From positions 1 through 10,347 of the forward strand of contig CAJGCI010000062.1 of NCBI GenBank assembly GCA_904501855.1: a stretch of DNA of 10,347 bases. The letters are read 5' to 3'. Source of the stretch: Oscillospiraceae bacterium (GTDB lineage: Bacteria > Bacillota > Clostridia > Oscillospirales > Oscillospiraceae). Positions 1 to 9,170 of this stretch are shown piece after piece (position 1 is the first letter of the stretch; every line of letters starts with the position of its first letter). The notes under the pieces are model-generated. The model worked only from the letters and a program-made list of their open reading frames with translations, had not been told where the DNA came from and did no database searches. The translations under genes and the position numbers were made by a program.

Positions 1-282
1 AATCACGCCTCCGTCCGGAGAGGGGCTGATGAAACTGTCATGTTTCTCCGCTGTAACGCCAGTTAGCGGCTGGAACCAATGTGTAAAATGAGTGGCGCCA
101 TGTTCAACAGCCCAATCCCGCATCTCCGCGGCAACGGCTTCGGCAACATCGTTATTCAGGCGTACATTCTCATCGATGGTCTTACGAAGAGAGGCATACA
201 CCTCGGCAGACAGTCTCGCTCGCATCACACGGTCATCAAAGACCAGCGATCCGAATAGTTCCGGTACATTTTTCTTGTCCAT
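1..282 (-). CDS. glnN: Glutamine synthetase type III, N-terminal part (runs off left edge)
   Basis: This is the start of a type III glutamine synthetase, the long (about 700-residue) dodecameric cytoplasmic enzyme that makes glutamine from glutamate, ammonium and ATP. Ninety-four codons are present; the gene continues beyond position 1. Recognition rests on characteristic N-terminal GSIII stretches: LFGSLVFDDRVMRARL (residues 9-24), then THFTHWFQPLTGVTAEKHDS (64-83). The catalytic core lies outside the window. The ATG at 282-280 is preceded by AAGGAG (289-294) with a 6-nt gap, and the family's N-terminal motif begins about ten residues in, so the start is secure. It lies on the same strand as the gltB-gltD unit but 243 bp downstream of it, with its own promoter and a leader terminator, so it is probably transcribed and controlled separately. 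Readthrough from the upstream unit is possible, since no other terminator is seen between them. Confidence 0.93.
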   Translation of the reverse strand, partial: MDKKNVPELFGSLVFDDRVMRARLSAEVYASLRKTIDENVRLNNDVAEAVAAEMRDWAVEHGATHFTHWFQPLTGVTAEKHDSFISPSPDGGVI

Positions 283-308
283 AACAGTCTCCTTCCGATC
301 CGATGCAC

Positions 309-343
309 CACTGCCCGCCGCAAAGACTTTCTGCGGCACAGTG
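309..343 (-). promoter_or_regulatory. Stem-loop in glnN leader, upstream of the ribosome binding site
   Basis: The leader RNA can form a two-part hairpin. The outer arms are CACTG/CAGTG (339-343 with 309-313) and the inner arms GCCGCA/TGCGGC (332-337 with 317-322). A single T and a GGG are bulged between them, and the loop is 9 nt. No T-tract follows, so it is not a terminator. It ends about 15 nt before the AAGGAG and does not cover it. It could be a processing or stability element or part of a larger leader fold. The pairing is seen directly; any function is inference. Confidence 0.45.
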
Positions 344-370
344 CCGAATCATTTCACATTCTTTCCGGCA

Positions 371-406
371 AAACGAAAAAGGCGTCTCGGATTTCTCCAA
401 GACGCC
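371..406 (-). terminator. Intrinsic terminator in glnN leader (candidate attenuator)
   Basis: Read on the minus strand, GGCGTCTTGGA (406-396), loop GAAA (395-392) and TCCGAGACGCC (391-381) form an 11-bp stem with one G-T wobble, closed by a GNRA-type tetraloop. TTTTTCGTTTT (380-370) follows. Three further pairs (AAG with TTT, one a wobble) can extend the base. The wobble becomes a C-A mismatch on the plus strand and no T-tract follows there, so the element points leftward. It lies between the PEP-synthase-like gene and glnN, but also downstream of a strong minus-strand promoter, about 10 nt after the predicted start site. It could end the gltB-gltD transcript, attenuate glnN, or do both. Confidence 0.85.
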
Positions 407-422
407 CTTGCCTTTACGTGTC

Positions 423-452
423 ATTTATACGCTCATTATTCTTTATTGTCAA
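423..452 (-). promoter_or_regulatory. Sigma-A promoter for glnN
   Basis: On the minus strand a perfect TTGACA (452-447) is followed after 17 bp by TATAAAT (429-423), a near-consensus vegetative promoter. The start site would fall near 417, giving a leader of about 135 nt that contains the terminator at 371-406. The region is AT-rich, so chance -10 matches are common, but a perfect -35 with ideal spacing is not. Confidence 0.75.
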
Positions 453-525
453 GCAATTTTCTTTATATCTTTTATTTTTGCATTTGATTTAATGCATTTA
501 TACAAGTTTTTCACTCTTTTTAATT

Positions 526-3135
526 TTATTGTTGGTTCTTCTTCACAGTGGGAGGGCGCTTCACCAGCAGCAGGTGTTCCGTGGCCATGTCGTAATAGAG
601 CGTCACCCGCTTGTGACAGACATGGGACACGTGGATGATCTCCTGAAGATCCGGATCGTCAGGACAGTAGTCCCCCAGCCGGTTCCGTTCCAGCTTCAGA
701 GCCTCCGGATCGAAGGCCAGGGTGCTCCCCCCTTCAAATACGGCGGAATACAGGATCCCAGCCTCCACCAGGTCCTGGAAGATATGGCTTCCGTAGCTCA
801 GTTCCGGAATATACCCGGCCCGGCTCTCGGAAACCTCCACGATGGCATTGAATTCACTGATATCCGAGAACACCGACGGGACTCCCAGTTCCGGTGAGGA
901 AGTGCAGATGCGTCCCGGAGTGAGAAGCACCAGATTCTTGTTCTTTTCCCGGCAGGCCCAGTTGATGGCGGACAGAGCGTCTCTGACCCGGTACTTATCC
1001 CGGTATGCCATCTGATAATAGGCGATGGCATCGATATACACGATGCGGTCCACGGCGAATTTGCGGGAGAAGCCCATGGAGACGCCTTTCGTCTCCAGAT
1101 AGGTCACGGCATCGGAACCGAATGTCGGTATCGACACCGGGTCTCCCTCCTGGGTCAGCTGCAGCGGACGGCACTGCAGCAGAGCGATCAGGTACTCTCC
1201 CCGGGGAGAGAGGTTGATGGTGTATTCGATGTCCACGGGATAGTCGTAGGCGGTCTGCAGAACACGCAGGATCCCCTTCATATCCTCCATGAGCTGCTCG
1301 TTTCGCACCATGCCCTCACAGGACAGATAGTAGATGCTCTCATACAGTCCACGGTCCCGGAAATCCCGTTCCGCATCCCGGTCATGGGAGTACAGGGCAC
1401 GGATGAGATATTCCGGCAGCTGATCCTGAATCTTGTCCGCGGAATAGCGCTGCAGCGGTTTCGGTCCGCTGCCGATACCGTCGATGAGGCGCTGGGAATA
1501 CTGATGTCGGTCGGCGTCGGTGGTGTACATGGTCTTCAGTGGCATGTCCAGGGACACGATACGGGGATAGGAATCCGCCTGACGGTCCACAGCGGCGGTA
1601 CCCAGTCCCGCCACCAGACGCAGCATCCCCTCCTCCGGGTGTTCCACGCCAAGACGGTAGGGACTGATGGAATAGCCCACGCCGGCACAGGTAGGGGCCA
1701 GGAAGCCGGAGTGCCGGGAACCGGAGACACGCTGCACCAGGATGGACATCTGTTCGTCCAGATCCTCCAGTCCGCGGCGTTTCCGGTAATCCAGGGCGCT
1801 CATGCCCACGGTACTGGCGTATACGGTGCGGATGGCCCGCTCGAATTCCACCAGTCTCTCCTCCAGCGTCCCCTCGCTGCCGCAGAACACGGATTCGTAT
1901 TTGCCCGCGAAGGCGTTTCCGAAGCCGTCTTCCAGGATGGAACTGGAACGGACGATAATGGGAGCGTTTCCGTAATACTCCAGGATCTTGCGGAATTCCG
2001 CCTCGATAGTGGGAGAGAAATCACCCACCATGATCTCCGAGGCGATCTGATCGGCCAGTGTAAAATAGCCTTCCTCCGTCTTCTGCCGGATCTTCAGATC
2101 CCAGAATCCGTTATCCACGATATAAGCGTAGAACACATCGGACCCGATATAGAAGGAGTCGTGGGGCTCGATACGGGCATAGATGTCCGGACGCAGGTTT
2201 TCGATGAGCTTCCGCGCCAGGAGCATGCCGCAGGCCTTGCCGCCGATCATGCCGGTGCCGATCATCCGCTTATGAATGGCAAAATAGTCCAGGGGCTGAA
2301 AATGCTCCTTGATGAGAGGCCGCAGCCGCTCGTCCCGGGTGAGCATGATATCACAGATGCGGCTGCACTCCTCCGAGACGTCCAGACCGCTGAGATACTT
2401 CATCTCCGTCATCTGGAAAAACCGCTCCCAGCTGTCGATGTGCTGGTTCTGGGTGCTCATGGAGCTCTCATCCAGTGCCCGGTAGAACAGACTGACCTCC
2501 ACCCCTTCATTCAGCACCCGGAAGGATCCTTCCGACGGGTGGAACTCATGGGGATGGAACATGGTGGAGGAAGAACGCTCCCACACCTTCACCGGACGGA
2601 CATAAAGGGTGTCCGGTGCATGCCGGTCCGGCAGCACATCCAGCAGCAGCTGGGTGGTGTCCCGGATCTGCTCGATGGCGGCAAAGGAATGCCTTCCCCG
2701 CAGCACCGGAAAATAGGCCACCGTATCCAGGGAGAACAGATAGGGGCACGTGAGATGGAAGAAGTTCCCCATCATCAGGTCCGTAGCCCAGGCTTCCTCC
2801 AGCTCCGACAGGCAGTCAAAGACATAAAACGCCTCCCGTCCCTCCTGTTCGATGATGCGGTGCACATCGATAGTGAAGGTCTCGAACCGGTGGGTCAGTT
2901 CCACGGGAATGATGCGCAGGCCCTCCATGGGTTCCAGGATGGGCTCATGGCCGGAGAAGCGCACATAGATCAGATTGAGTTTCTCCTCAATGCACTGCCG
3001 GGCAAAGGCCTGGGCAAAAAGCTTGTATTCCTCCAGGTTGGATACCTGCCAGACCACATTGTCTCCCAGACGGATGTTATCCAGCACTCCGTCCAGTTCC
3101 GGAAAGCCGGAACGGATCCGGTCAAACGCCTTCAT
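526..3135 (-). CDS. PEP-synthase-like ATP-grasp protein with degenerate KaiC-like N-terminus
   Basis: An 869-residue cytoplasmic protein of unknown role, third in the gltB-gltD unit. Residues 5-170 resemble a RecA/KaiC-type domain (GFPELDGVLDN at 10-20), but the expected Walker A loop reads QVSNLEEY (30-37), lacking GxxxxGK[ST], so ATP binding there is unlikely. Residues about 285-660 match the nucleotide-binding domain of PEP synthase and pyruvate phosphate dikinase: GGKACGM (298-304), VRSSSILED (395-403), FAGKY (409-413), and DIEYTI with LLQCRP (635-657). The C-terminus carries SSPELGVPSVFSDISEF (746-762) and GSHIFQDL (782-789), known from PEP-synthase-like paralogues. The phosphohistidine domain (T-x-H-A-A) and the PEP-binding barrel of true PEP synthase are absent, so it cannot carry out the full PEP synthase reaction. 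AAGGAGG lies about 9 nt before ATG; gltD ends 24 bp upstream. Confidence 0.85.
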   Translation of the reverse strand: MKAFDRIRSGFPELDGVLDNIRLGDNVVWQVSNLEEYKLFAQAFARQCIEEKLNLIYVRFSGHEPILEPMEGLRIIPVELTHRFETFTIDVHRIIEQEGREAFYVFDCLSELEEAWATDLMMGNFFHLTCPYLFSLDTVAYFPVLRGRHSFAAIEQIRDTTQLLLDVLPDRHAPDTLYVRPVKVWERSSSTMFHPHEFHPSEGSFRVLNEGVEVSLFYRALDESSMSTQNQHIDSWERFFQMTEMKYLSGLDVSEECSRICDIMLTRDERLRPLIKEHFQPLDYFAIHKRMIGTGMIGGKACGMLLARKLIENLRPDIYARIEPHDSFYIGSDVFYAYIVDNGFWDLKIRQKTEEGYFTLADQIASEIMVGDFSPTIEAEFRKILEYYGNAPIIVRSSSILEDGFGNAFAGKYESVFCGSEGTLEERLVEFERAIRTVYASTVGMSALDYRKRRGLEDLDEQMSILVQRVSGSRHSGFLAPTCAGVGYSISPYRLGVEHPEEGMLRLVAGLGTAAVDRQADSYPRIVSLDMPLKTMYTTDADRHQYSQRLIDGIGSGPKPLQRYSADKIQDQLPEYLIRALYSHDRDAERDFRDRGLYESIYYLSCEGMVRNEQLMEDMKGILRVLQTAYDYPVDIEYTINLSPRGEYLIALLQCRPLQLTQEGDPVSIPTFGSDAVTYLETKGVSMGFSRKFAVDRIVYIDAIAYYQMAYRDKYRVRDALSAINWACREKNKNLVLLTPGRICTSSPELGVPSVFSDISEFNAIVEVSESRAGYIPELSYGSHIFQDLVEAGILYSAVFEGGSTLAFDPEALKLERNRLGDYCPDDPDLQEIIHVSHVCHKRVTLYYDMATEHLLLVKRPPTVKKNQQ

Positions 3136-3159
3136 GGGTATTCCTCCTTCCTTCGTATG

Positions 3160-4548
3160 TTACATATTGGTATACCCTTCCAGGTACTCATCCACCGCTC
3201 GTGCGCAGGCCCGTCCTTCGGCGATGGCCCACACCACGAGAGAGGCCCCCCGGCGCATGTCGCCGCAGGCAAATACCTGAGGGTCTTCCGTCTGAAACTC
3301 CGCCGAACCAAGATGTCCCTTCCCGTCCAGGGAAAGTCCCATGGCCGCGGCGGTGTCCTCCTCGGCACCGGAAAAACCAAGTGCCATGATGAGGAGGTCG
3401 GCCGGAAGAGTCTCGGTTTCCTCTCCGGTCTTTACGGTGACACTGATGAGATTTCCATTCTCATCGGTATTCAGGGACTGAACGGTGGTGCCGTACCGTC
3501 TCGGATCTCTTCCCTGCAGGACCCGGGATTCCTCCTGACCGTAGTCCACCTTTTCCGCGGTGGCCCGGTACGGCCACACCCGTGGTGTATCCGCCGGCCG
3601 GGGTTTCCGTACCAGCTGGGTCACGGAGGCACAGCCATGACGGAGGGCGGTTCCCACACAATCGGTGGCGGTGTCGCCGTTGCCCACCACGATGACCTGT
3701 CTGCCCTTTGCGCTGCGGAGGCTCTGCTCTCCGGCGAGGACCGCCTTCGTGGAGGCGGTGAGATACTCCAGTGCCGGCAGGACTCCCTGCACGCCATCCG
3801 TATCCACTCCCAGTTCACGGGGCTTCCGGGCGCCGCAGCAGAGCACCACCGCGTCGAATTCCCTCTTCAGTTCCTCACCGGTGAGATCCTCACCAAGCTG
3901 ACGGCCGCAGCAGAAGGTCACTCCTTCCGCCGTCATCTTCTCGATTCGCCGCTGGATGACGGATTTATCCAGTTTCATATTGGGGATGCCGTACATGAGG
4001 AGTCCTCCCGGACGGTCATCCCGTTCAAAGACAGTGACCCGGTGGCCGCGGCGGCACAGCTGGTCTGCCACTGCAAGACCCGAAGGTCCGGATCCGATGA
4101 CCGCCACATGACGGTCCGTCCGCAGCGCGGGAAGCCGGGGCGTCATCAGTCCGTGATCCCAGGCCCTTTCGATGATGGCCAACTCGTTGTCCCTTACGGT
4201 GACGGGATCCCCGTTTAGTCCGCACACACAGGCGTTCTCGCACAGTGCCGGACAGACTCTCCCGGTAAACTCCGGGAAGTTGTTGGTCTTCAGAAGTCTC
4301 GACAGGGCATGATTCATGTTCCCGGCAAAGATCTCGTCATTCCATTCGGGGATGAGATTGTGCAGCGGGCATCCGTACTCCGACTGGCAGAACGGAACGC
4401 CGCAGTTCATGCAGCGGCCGCCCTGTTCCCGTCTCTGATCCATGGGCAGGCTTCCCTTGAATTCCCGGAAATCCTCCACCCGTTCCCGGACATCGGCGCA
4501 GGGCCGGTCCGTCCGGACATAATCCAAAAATCCTGTAGTCTTTCCCAT
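3160..4548 (-). CDS. gltD: Glutamate synthase (NADPH) small subunit
   Basis: A 462-residue flavoprotein subunit of glutamate synthase. It takes electrons from NADPH through FAD and iron-sulfur clusters and passes them to GltB. The N-terminus carries the low-potential [4Fe-4S] cysteine pattern: Cys46, Cys49, Cys54 and Cys60, then Cys99, Cys103, Cys107 and Cys109. The FAD-binding loop is GSGPSGL (152-158), the NADPH-binding loop GNGDTA (289-294), and the C-terminal FAD motif FACGDMRRGASLVVWAI (426-442). The length is typical of bacterial GltD (about 450-490). The gltB stop codon TAA is immediately followed by this ATG, with GAGGTGGG just upstream inside the gltB end, so translation is probably coupled and gives matched subunits. 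Related NADPH-linked oxidoreductase subunits share this fold, but the adjacent gltB settles the assignment. Confidence 0.96.
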   Translation of the reverse strand: MGKTTGFLDYVRTDRPCADVRERVEDFREFKGSLPMDQRREQGGRCMNCGVPFCQSEYGCPLHNLIPEWNDEIFAGNMNHALSRLLKTNNFPEFTGRVCPALCENACVCGLNGDPVTVRDNELAIIERAWDHGLMTPRLPALRTDRHVAVIGSGPSGLAVADQLCRRGHRVTVFERDDRPGGLLMYGIPNMKLDKSVIQRRIEKMTAEGVTFCCGRQLGEDLTGEELKREFDAVVLCCGARKPRELGVDTDGVQGVLPALEYLTASTKAVLAGEQSLRSAKGRQVIVVGNGDTATDCVGTALRHGCASVTQLVRKPRPADTPRVWPYRATAEKVDYGQEESRVLQGRDPRRYGTTVQSLNTDENGNLISVTVKTGEETETLPADLLIMALGFSGAEEDTAAAMGLSLDGKGHLGSAEFQTEDPQVFACGDMRRGASLVVWAIAEGRACARAVDEYLEGYTNM

Positions 4549-7500
4549 TTATCCCACCTCTTCTCTGCGGATCTCGTTGAAGGCTTCCAGTTCCGCCTGG
4601 GAACGGGTCAGGCCCTTCTCCTCCCAGCGGCCGATGGCCGCCAGCATCCGGCTGTAGTCGTTTGGCATGATCTTCTTGAACAGGGGGATCTTCTCCTCCC
4701 AGTGCTCCAGGATCTCCGTGCCCCGGGGAGACCCGGTCTCCTTCACGTGGCACTGGATCATGTCCTTCAGTTCCGCAATATCGTATTTGCTCGTCACCTC
4801 GGTCATGGTGACGTACTCCTTGTTGAGTTTGAGATACAGTTCATGCTTTTCATCCAGCACGTAGGCCACGCCGCCGGACATGCCCGCGGCAAAGTTCTTG
4901 CCCGTGGAGCCCAGCACCACGACGCATCCGCCGGTCATATACTCGCAGCCGTGGTCCCCTACGCCTTCCACCACGGCACGGGCGCCGGAGTTGCGTACGC
5001 AGAACCGTTCCCCGGCGATGCCGCTGATGAAGGCTTCGCCCTTCGTGGCACCGTAGAGGGCCACGTTGCCGATGATGATGTTCTCACCGGGATCTGTCGG
5101 AGAATCCTCCGGTGGCCGGACGATGAGGCGTCCTCCCGACAGGCCCTTGCCGAAATAGTCGTTGCAGTCTCCCGTGAGACGGATGGTCATCCCCTGCGGG
5201 ATAAAGGCGCCGAAGGACTGTCCTCCGCCCCCTTCCGCTTCTACGTTCAGTGTGTCATCGGGCAGGGTGCCTTTCTGCTTGGTGATCTCCGAACCCACGA
5301 TGGTGCCGAAGGTGCGGTCCACACTGGAGACCCGGACCTTCACGGTCTTGGGCTTTCCGGATTTGATGCTCTTCCGGAATTCCGGCAGCAGCACCTGCAG
5401 GTCCTTCGTATTCTCCAGCTTGAAATCGTAGACGGCTTCCGGATTGAAGTGCACCGGACGGTCGTTGCCGTGGCCCAGGATGGTGTCGAGACACACCCGG
5501 TCCATAAGGGACTGGGGCAGATCCTCCCGGCGCTTCAGCACCGATTTGCATCCCACCAGTTCCTCCACGCTGCGAACGCCCAGACGGGCCATGATGGTGC
5601 GCAGCTGTTCGGCGATGAAGAGCATGAAGTTCATGACATATTCCGGTTTTCCCCTGAAGCGGCACCGCAGGTCCGGATTCTGGGTGGCCACGCCTACGGG
5701 ACAGGTATCCAGATTGCAGGCGCGCATCATGACGCAGCCCATGGTCACGAGAGGTGCCGTGGCAAATCCGAACTCCTCCGCTCCCAGTACCGCGGCGATG
5801 GCCACGTCCCGGCCGGTGAGGAGCTTTCCGTCGGTCTCCAGGATGACCCGTTCCCGCAGCCCATTCTCAATGAGGGTGCGGTGGGCCTCACTGAGACCCA
5901 GTTCCCAGGGCAGTCCCGCGTCATGGATGGAGCTGCGGGGCGCCGCACCGGTGCCGCCGTTGTAACCCGAGACCAGCACTACCTGGGCACCGGCCTTGGC
6001 CACACCGGAGGCGATGGTGCCGACGCCGGCCTCGCTGACCAGCTTGACGGAGATCCTGGCATCCCGGTTGGCGTTTTTCAGATCGAAGATCAGCTGTGCC
6101 AGATCCTCGATGGAGTAGATATCATGATGAGGCGGCGGCGAGATGAGGCTGACGCCTGTGGTGGAGTAGCGGGTCCTGGCGATCCAGGGATACACTTTCT
6201 GTCCCGGCAGATGTCCGCCCTCACCGGGCTTTGCTCCCTGGGCCATCTTGATCTGGATCTCCCTGGCGGAGCACAGATACTCGCTGGTGACACCGAAGCG
6301 TCCCGAGGCCACCTGCTTAATGGCGCTGTTACGTTCCGTTCCCAGTCGTTCCGGCACTTCCCCACCTTCGCCGGAGTTGGATTTTCCGCCCAGACGGTTC
6401 ATGGCGACAGCCAGGCATTCATGGGCTTCCTGAGAGATGGAGCCGTAGGACATGGCGCCGGTCTTGAACCGTTTGACGATACTCTCCGCCGGTTCCACTT
6501 CCTCCAGGGGGATGCCCCCGTCTTCGGGATAGTCGAAATCCAGCAGACCCCGCAGGGTCTGGGGTGCCCGCTCCTCGTCGATGCGGCGGGCATAGGAGAG
6601 GAATTTCTCGAAATCCCCTTCCCGGCAGGCCTCCTGAAGCGTCACGATGGTACGGGCATCGTACAGATGCTCCTCGCTGCGCTCCCCTTCCCGCATCTTA
6701 TGGAATCCCACACTGTCCAGAGAGGTATCCACTTCCAGATCCAGAGGATCGAAGGCATGGTTGTGGTGGTATTCCACCGCCTGTCCGATCTCCTCCAGGC
6801 CGATGCCTCCCACCTTGCTCACGGTGTGGGTAAAGTACTTGTCGATGACATCCTGACGGATGCCCACTGCCTCAAAGATCTGTGCCGACTGATAGGACTG
6901 GATGGTGGAGACGCCCATCTTGGAGGCGATCTTCACGATGCCCCGCAGCACGGCGTGGTTGTAGTCGTCGATGGCGGTATGGCTGTCCTTGTCCAGAAGG
7001 CCCAGTTCAACGCACTCCTCGATGCATTCGTGGGCCAGATACGGGCAGATGGCCCGGGCGCCGTAGCCCAGCAGGAGTGCGAAGTGATGCACGTCCCGGG
7101 GATCCGCGCTCTCCAGGATGATGGAGATGGCGGTGCGCTTTTTCGTACGCACCAGATACTGCTCGATGGCGGACAGAGCCAGCACGGAGGGAATGGCCAC
7201 GTGGTTCTCATCCACTCCTCGGTCGGAGAGGATGATGATGTTGGCCCCCTGTTTGTAGGCCTTGTCGCAGGCGACATACAGCCGGTCCACGGCACGCTCC
7301 AGAGGTGTGTTCTTGTAATAAAGCAGAGACACGGTCTCCACATGGAAGCCGTCCTGTTTCATGTTCTGGATCTTCATGAGATCCAGCCGCGTCAGGATGG
7401 GGTTGTTGATCTGCAGCACCCGGCAGTTCTCCGCCTTTTCCTCCAGGAGGTTGCCGTCGCGGCCGGCGTACACCGTGGTATCCGTGATGCACTCCTCCCG

Positions 7501-9078
7501 CAGCGCATCGATGGGCGGGTTCGTCACCTGGGCGAACTGCTGCTTGAAGTAGTCGAACAGGGGCGGATACCGTTTGGACAGCACCGCCAGAGGCACATCC
7601 AGGCCCATGGAGGCGGTGGCCTCATGCCCGGTGCGGGCCATGGGGATGATGGCGTCTTTCACCTGCTCGTGGGTATAGCCGAACGCCCGGTACAGCCGGT
7701 CCCTCTCCTCCTGGGAATGGGAGGGCACCTGGGCGTTGGGGATGGGAAGATCATGCAGCTGCACCAGATTCTGATCCAGCCACTCGCCGTATGGCTGGCG
7801 GGAGGCATAGTATTCCTTGATCTCATCGTCCTCCAGGATCTTCCCCTTCACCGTGTCGATGAGGAGCATCCTTCCTGGACGGAGACGGTCCTTCTTCACG
7901 ATGTGTTTTTCCTCCAGATCCAGCACGCCCACCTCGGAGGACAGGATCAGGCGTCCGTCATCGGTAAGATAGTACCGGGAGGGCCGCAGGCCGTTGCGGT
8001 CCAGCACCGCTCCCACCTGTTCGCCGTCGGAGAACAAGATGGCCGCCGGGCCGTCCCACGGCTCCATCATGGTGGCGTAGTAGCGGTAGAAGTCTCTCTT
8101 TTTCATGCTGATGGTCTTGTCGTTTTTCCAGGGCTCCGGAATGCAGAGCATCATGGCCAGCGGCAGATCCACTCCGTTCATCACCAGAAATTCAATGGTA
8201 TTGTCCAGCATGGCGGAATCCGAACCCTCCGCATTCACCACGGGAAAGACCCGGTCCATGTTCCCCCGCAGTGCGGGAGCGGACATGGTCTCCTCACGGG
8301 CCAGCATCCGGTCCACGTTGCCGCGGATGGTGTTGATCTCCCCGTTGTGCAGGATGAAGCGGTTGGGATGGGCACGTTCCCAGCTGGGCGTGGTGTTGGT
8401 GGAAAAACGGGAGTGCACCATGGCGATGGCGGAGGTGTATTCCTCCGACTGCAGGTCCGGATAGAACCGCCGCAGCTGTCCCACCAGGAACAGTCCCTTA
8501 TAGACGATGGTGCGGCTGGACATGCTCACCACATAGGTGTTGTCGTTGGACTGTTCGAACTCCCGCCGCGCCATGTACAGCCTCCGGTCGAATTCCAGTC
8601 CGGTTAACGTCTCCGCCGGGCGGCGGATGAAGCACTGCTGGATGGTGGGCATGCATGCCAGTGCCGTGGGGCCAAGGATCTCCGGACAGATGGGAACGTC
8701 CCTCCATCCCAGAAGCTCCATCCCCTCTTTCTGCAGGATGACCTCCAGCATCTTCTTGGCCTGGCGGCGTTTCAGGGATTCCGTGGGAAAGAAGAACATG
8801 CCTACCGCGTAATCCCCGGCATCTCCCAGGGAGATCTCCAGATCGGCGGCGGCCCTGGAAAAGAAGCCATGGCAGATCTGAAGAAGGATCCCTACGCCGT
8901 CTCCCGTCTGCCCGATGGCATCCTTGCCGGTGCGGTGTTCCAGTCTCTCCACGATCTTCAGGGCGTCATCCACGGTCTGATGGCTCTTTCTGCCGCGGAT
9001 ATCCACCACCGCTCCGATGCCGCAGGCATCCCGCTGGTCGATGGTCCCGTATCGCAGCCACTGTTGGTTCGTCATCAT
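4549..9078 (-). CDS. gltB: Glutamate synthase large subunit
   Basis: A 1509-residue subunit that converts glutamine and 2-oxoglutarate into two glutamates. Residues 2-18 look like the short propeptide removed to expose Cys19 (DACGIGAV), the N-terminal nucleophile of the class II glutaminase domain. HSRFSTNT and HNGEINT (about 205-250) are further glutaminase motifs. The FMN-binding synthase domain begins near 870 (GAMSYGSIS) and includes SGYNGGTGAAP (about 1045). Cys1115, Cys1121 and Cys1126 (motif CNLDTCPVGVATQ) bind the [3Fe-4S] cluster. The C-terminal glycine-rich beta-helix spans roughly 1240-1480. The length matches the family (about 1500). The ATG at 9078 is preceded by GAGAGGAACAGGAAC; a second ATG follows directly. 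An upstream in-frame ATG at 9129 has no ribosome binding site and was not chosen. It is first in the unit with gltD and the PEP-synthase-like gene, and its leader holds a promoter-proximal terminator. Confidence 0.97.
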   Translation of the reverse strand: MMTNQQWLRYGTIDQRDACGIGAVVDIRGRKSHQTVDDALKIVERLEHRTGKDAIGQTGDGVGILLQICHGFFSRAAADLEISLGDAGDYAVGMFFFPTESLKRRQAKKMLEVILQKEGMELLGWRDVPICPEILGPTALACMPTIQQCFIRRPAETLTGLEFDRRLYMARREFEQSNDNTYVVSMSSRTIVYKGLFLVGQLRRFYPDLQSEEYTSAIAMVHSRFSTNTTPSWERAHPNRFILHNGEINTIRGNVDRMLAREETMSAPALRGNMDRVFPVVNAEGSDSAMLDNTIEFLVMNGVDLPLAMMLCIPEPWKNDKTISMKKRDFYRYYATMMEPWDGPAAILFSDGEQVGAVLDRNGLRPSRYYLTDDGRLILSSEVGVLDLEEKHIVKKDRLRPGRMLLIDTVKGKILEDDEIKEYYASRQPYGEWLDQNLVQLHDLPIPNAQVPSHSQEERDRLYRAFGYTHEQVKDAIIPMARTGHEATASMGLDVPLAVLSKRYPPLFDYFKQQFAQVTNPPIDALREECITDTTVYAGRDGNLLEEKAENCRVLQINNPILTRLDLMKIQNMKQDGFHVETVSLLYYKNTPLERAVDRLYVACDKAYKQGANIIILSDRGVDENHVAIPSVLALSAIEQYLVRTKKRTAISIILESADPRDVHHFALLLGYGARAICPYLAHECIEECVELGLLDKDSHTAIDDYNHAVLRGIVKIASKMGVSTIQSYQSAQIFEAVGIRQDVIDKYFTHTVSKVGGIGLEEIGQAVEYHHNHAFDPLDLEVDTSLDSVGFHKMREGERSEEHLYDARTIVTLQEACREGDFEKFLSYARRIDEERAPQTLRGLLDFDYPEDGGIPLEEVEPAESIVKRFKTGAMSYGSISQEAHECLAVAMNRLGGKSNSGEGGEVPERLGTERNSAIKQVASGRFGVTSEYLCSAREIQIKMAQGAKPGEGGHLPGQKVYPWIARTRYSTTGVSLISPPPHHDIYSIEDLAQLIFDLKNANRDARISVKLVSEAGVGTIASGVAKAGAQVVLVSGYNGGTGAAPRSSIHDAGLPWELGLSEAHRTLIENGLRERVILETDGKLLTGRDVAIAAVLGAEEFGFATAPLVTMGCVMMRACNLDTCPVGVATQNPDLRCRFRGKPEYVMNFMLFIAEQLRTIMARLGVRSVEELVGCKSVLKRREDLPQSLMDRVCLDTILGHGNDRPVHFNPEAVYDFKLENTKDLQVLLPEFRKSIKSGKPKTVKVRVSSVDRTFGTIVGSEITKQKGTLPDDTLNVEAEGGGGQSFGAFIPQGMTIRLTGDCNDYFGKGLSGGRLIVRPPEDSPTDPGENIIIGNVALYGATKGEAFISGIAGERFCVRNSGARAVVEGVGDHGCEYMTGGCVVVLGSTGKNFAAGMSGGVAYVLDEKHELYLKLNKEYVTMTEVTSKYDIAELKDMIQCHVKETGSPRGTEILEHWEEKIPLFKKIMPNDYSRMLAAIGRWEEKGLTRSQAELEAFNEIRREEVG

Positions 9079-9170
9079 GTTCCTGTTCCTCTCTTTCCGG
9101 ACACGCCCGGGACGGCAACTGGCGGCCATGCCGGGCGGCTCTTTGATCCCTTCCGGGTCCTAAATACAAT

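Noticed and set aside
1384..4218. A 944-codon open frame on the plus strand, antisense to the PEP-synthase-like gene and gltD.
   Set aside because: Same cause: a shadow of conserved minus-strand genes, with a low-complexity His/Gly/Gln-rich translation and no recognisable domain.
4309..8607. A 1432-codon open frame on the plus strand, antisense to gltB.
   Set aside because: It lies opposite clearly conserved GltB and GltD coding sequence. Its length comes from GC-rich codon use that rarely creates stops on the opposite strand. No family resemblance or ribosome binding site was seen.
9079..9129. A 17-codon N-terminal extension of gltB starting at ATG 9129.
   Set aside because: There is no ribosome binding site there. 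The ATG at 9078 has one and gives a normal short propeptide before the catalytic cysteine.
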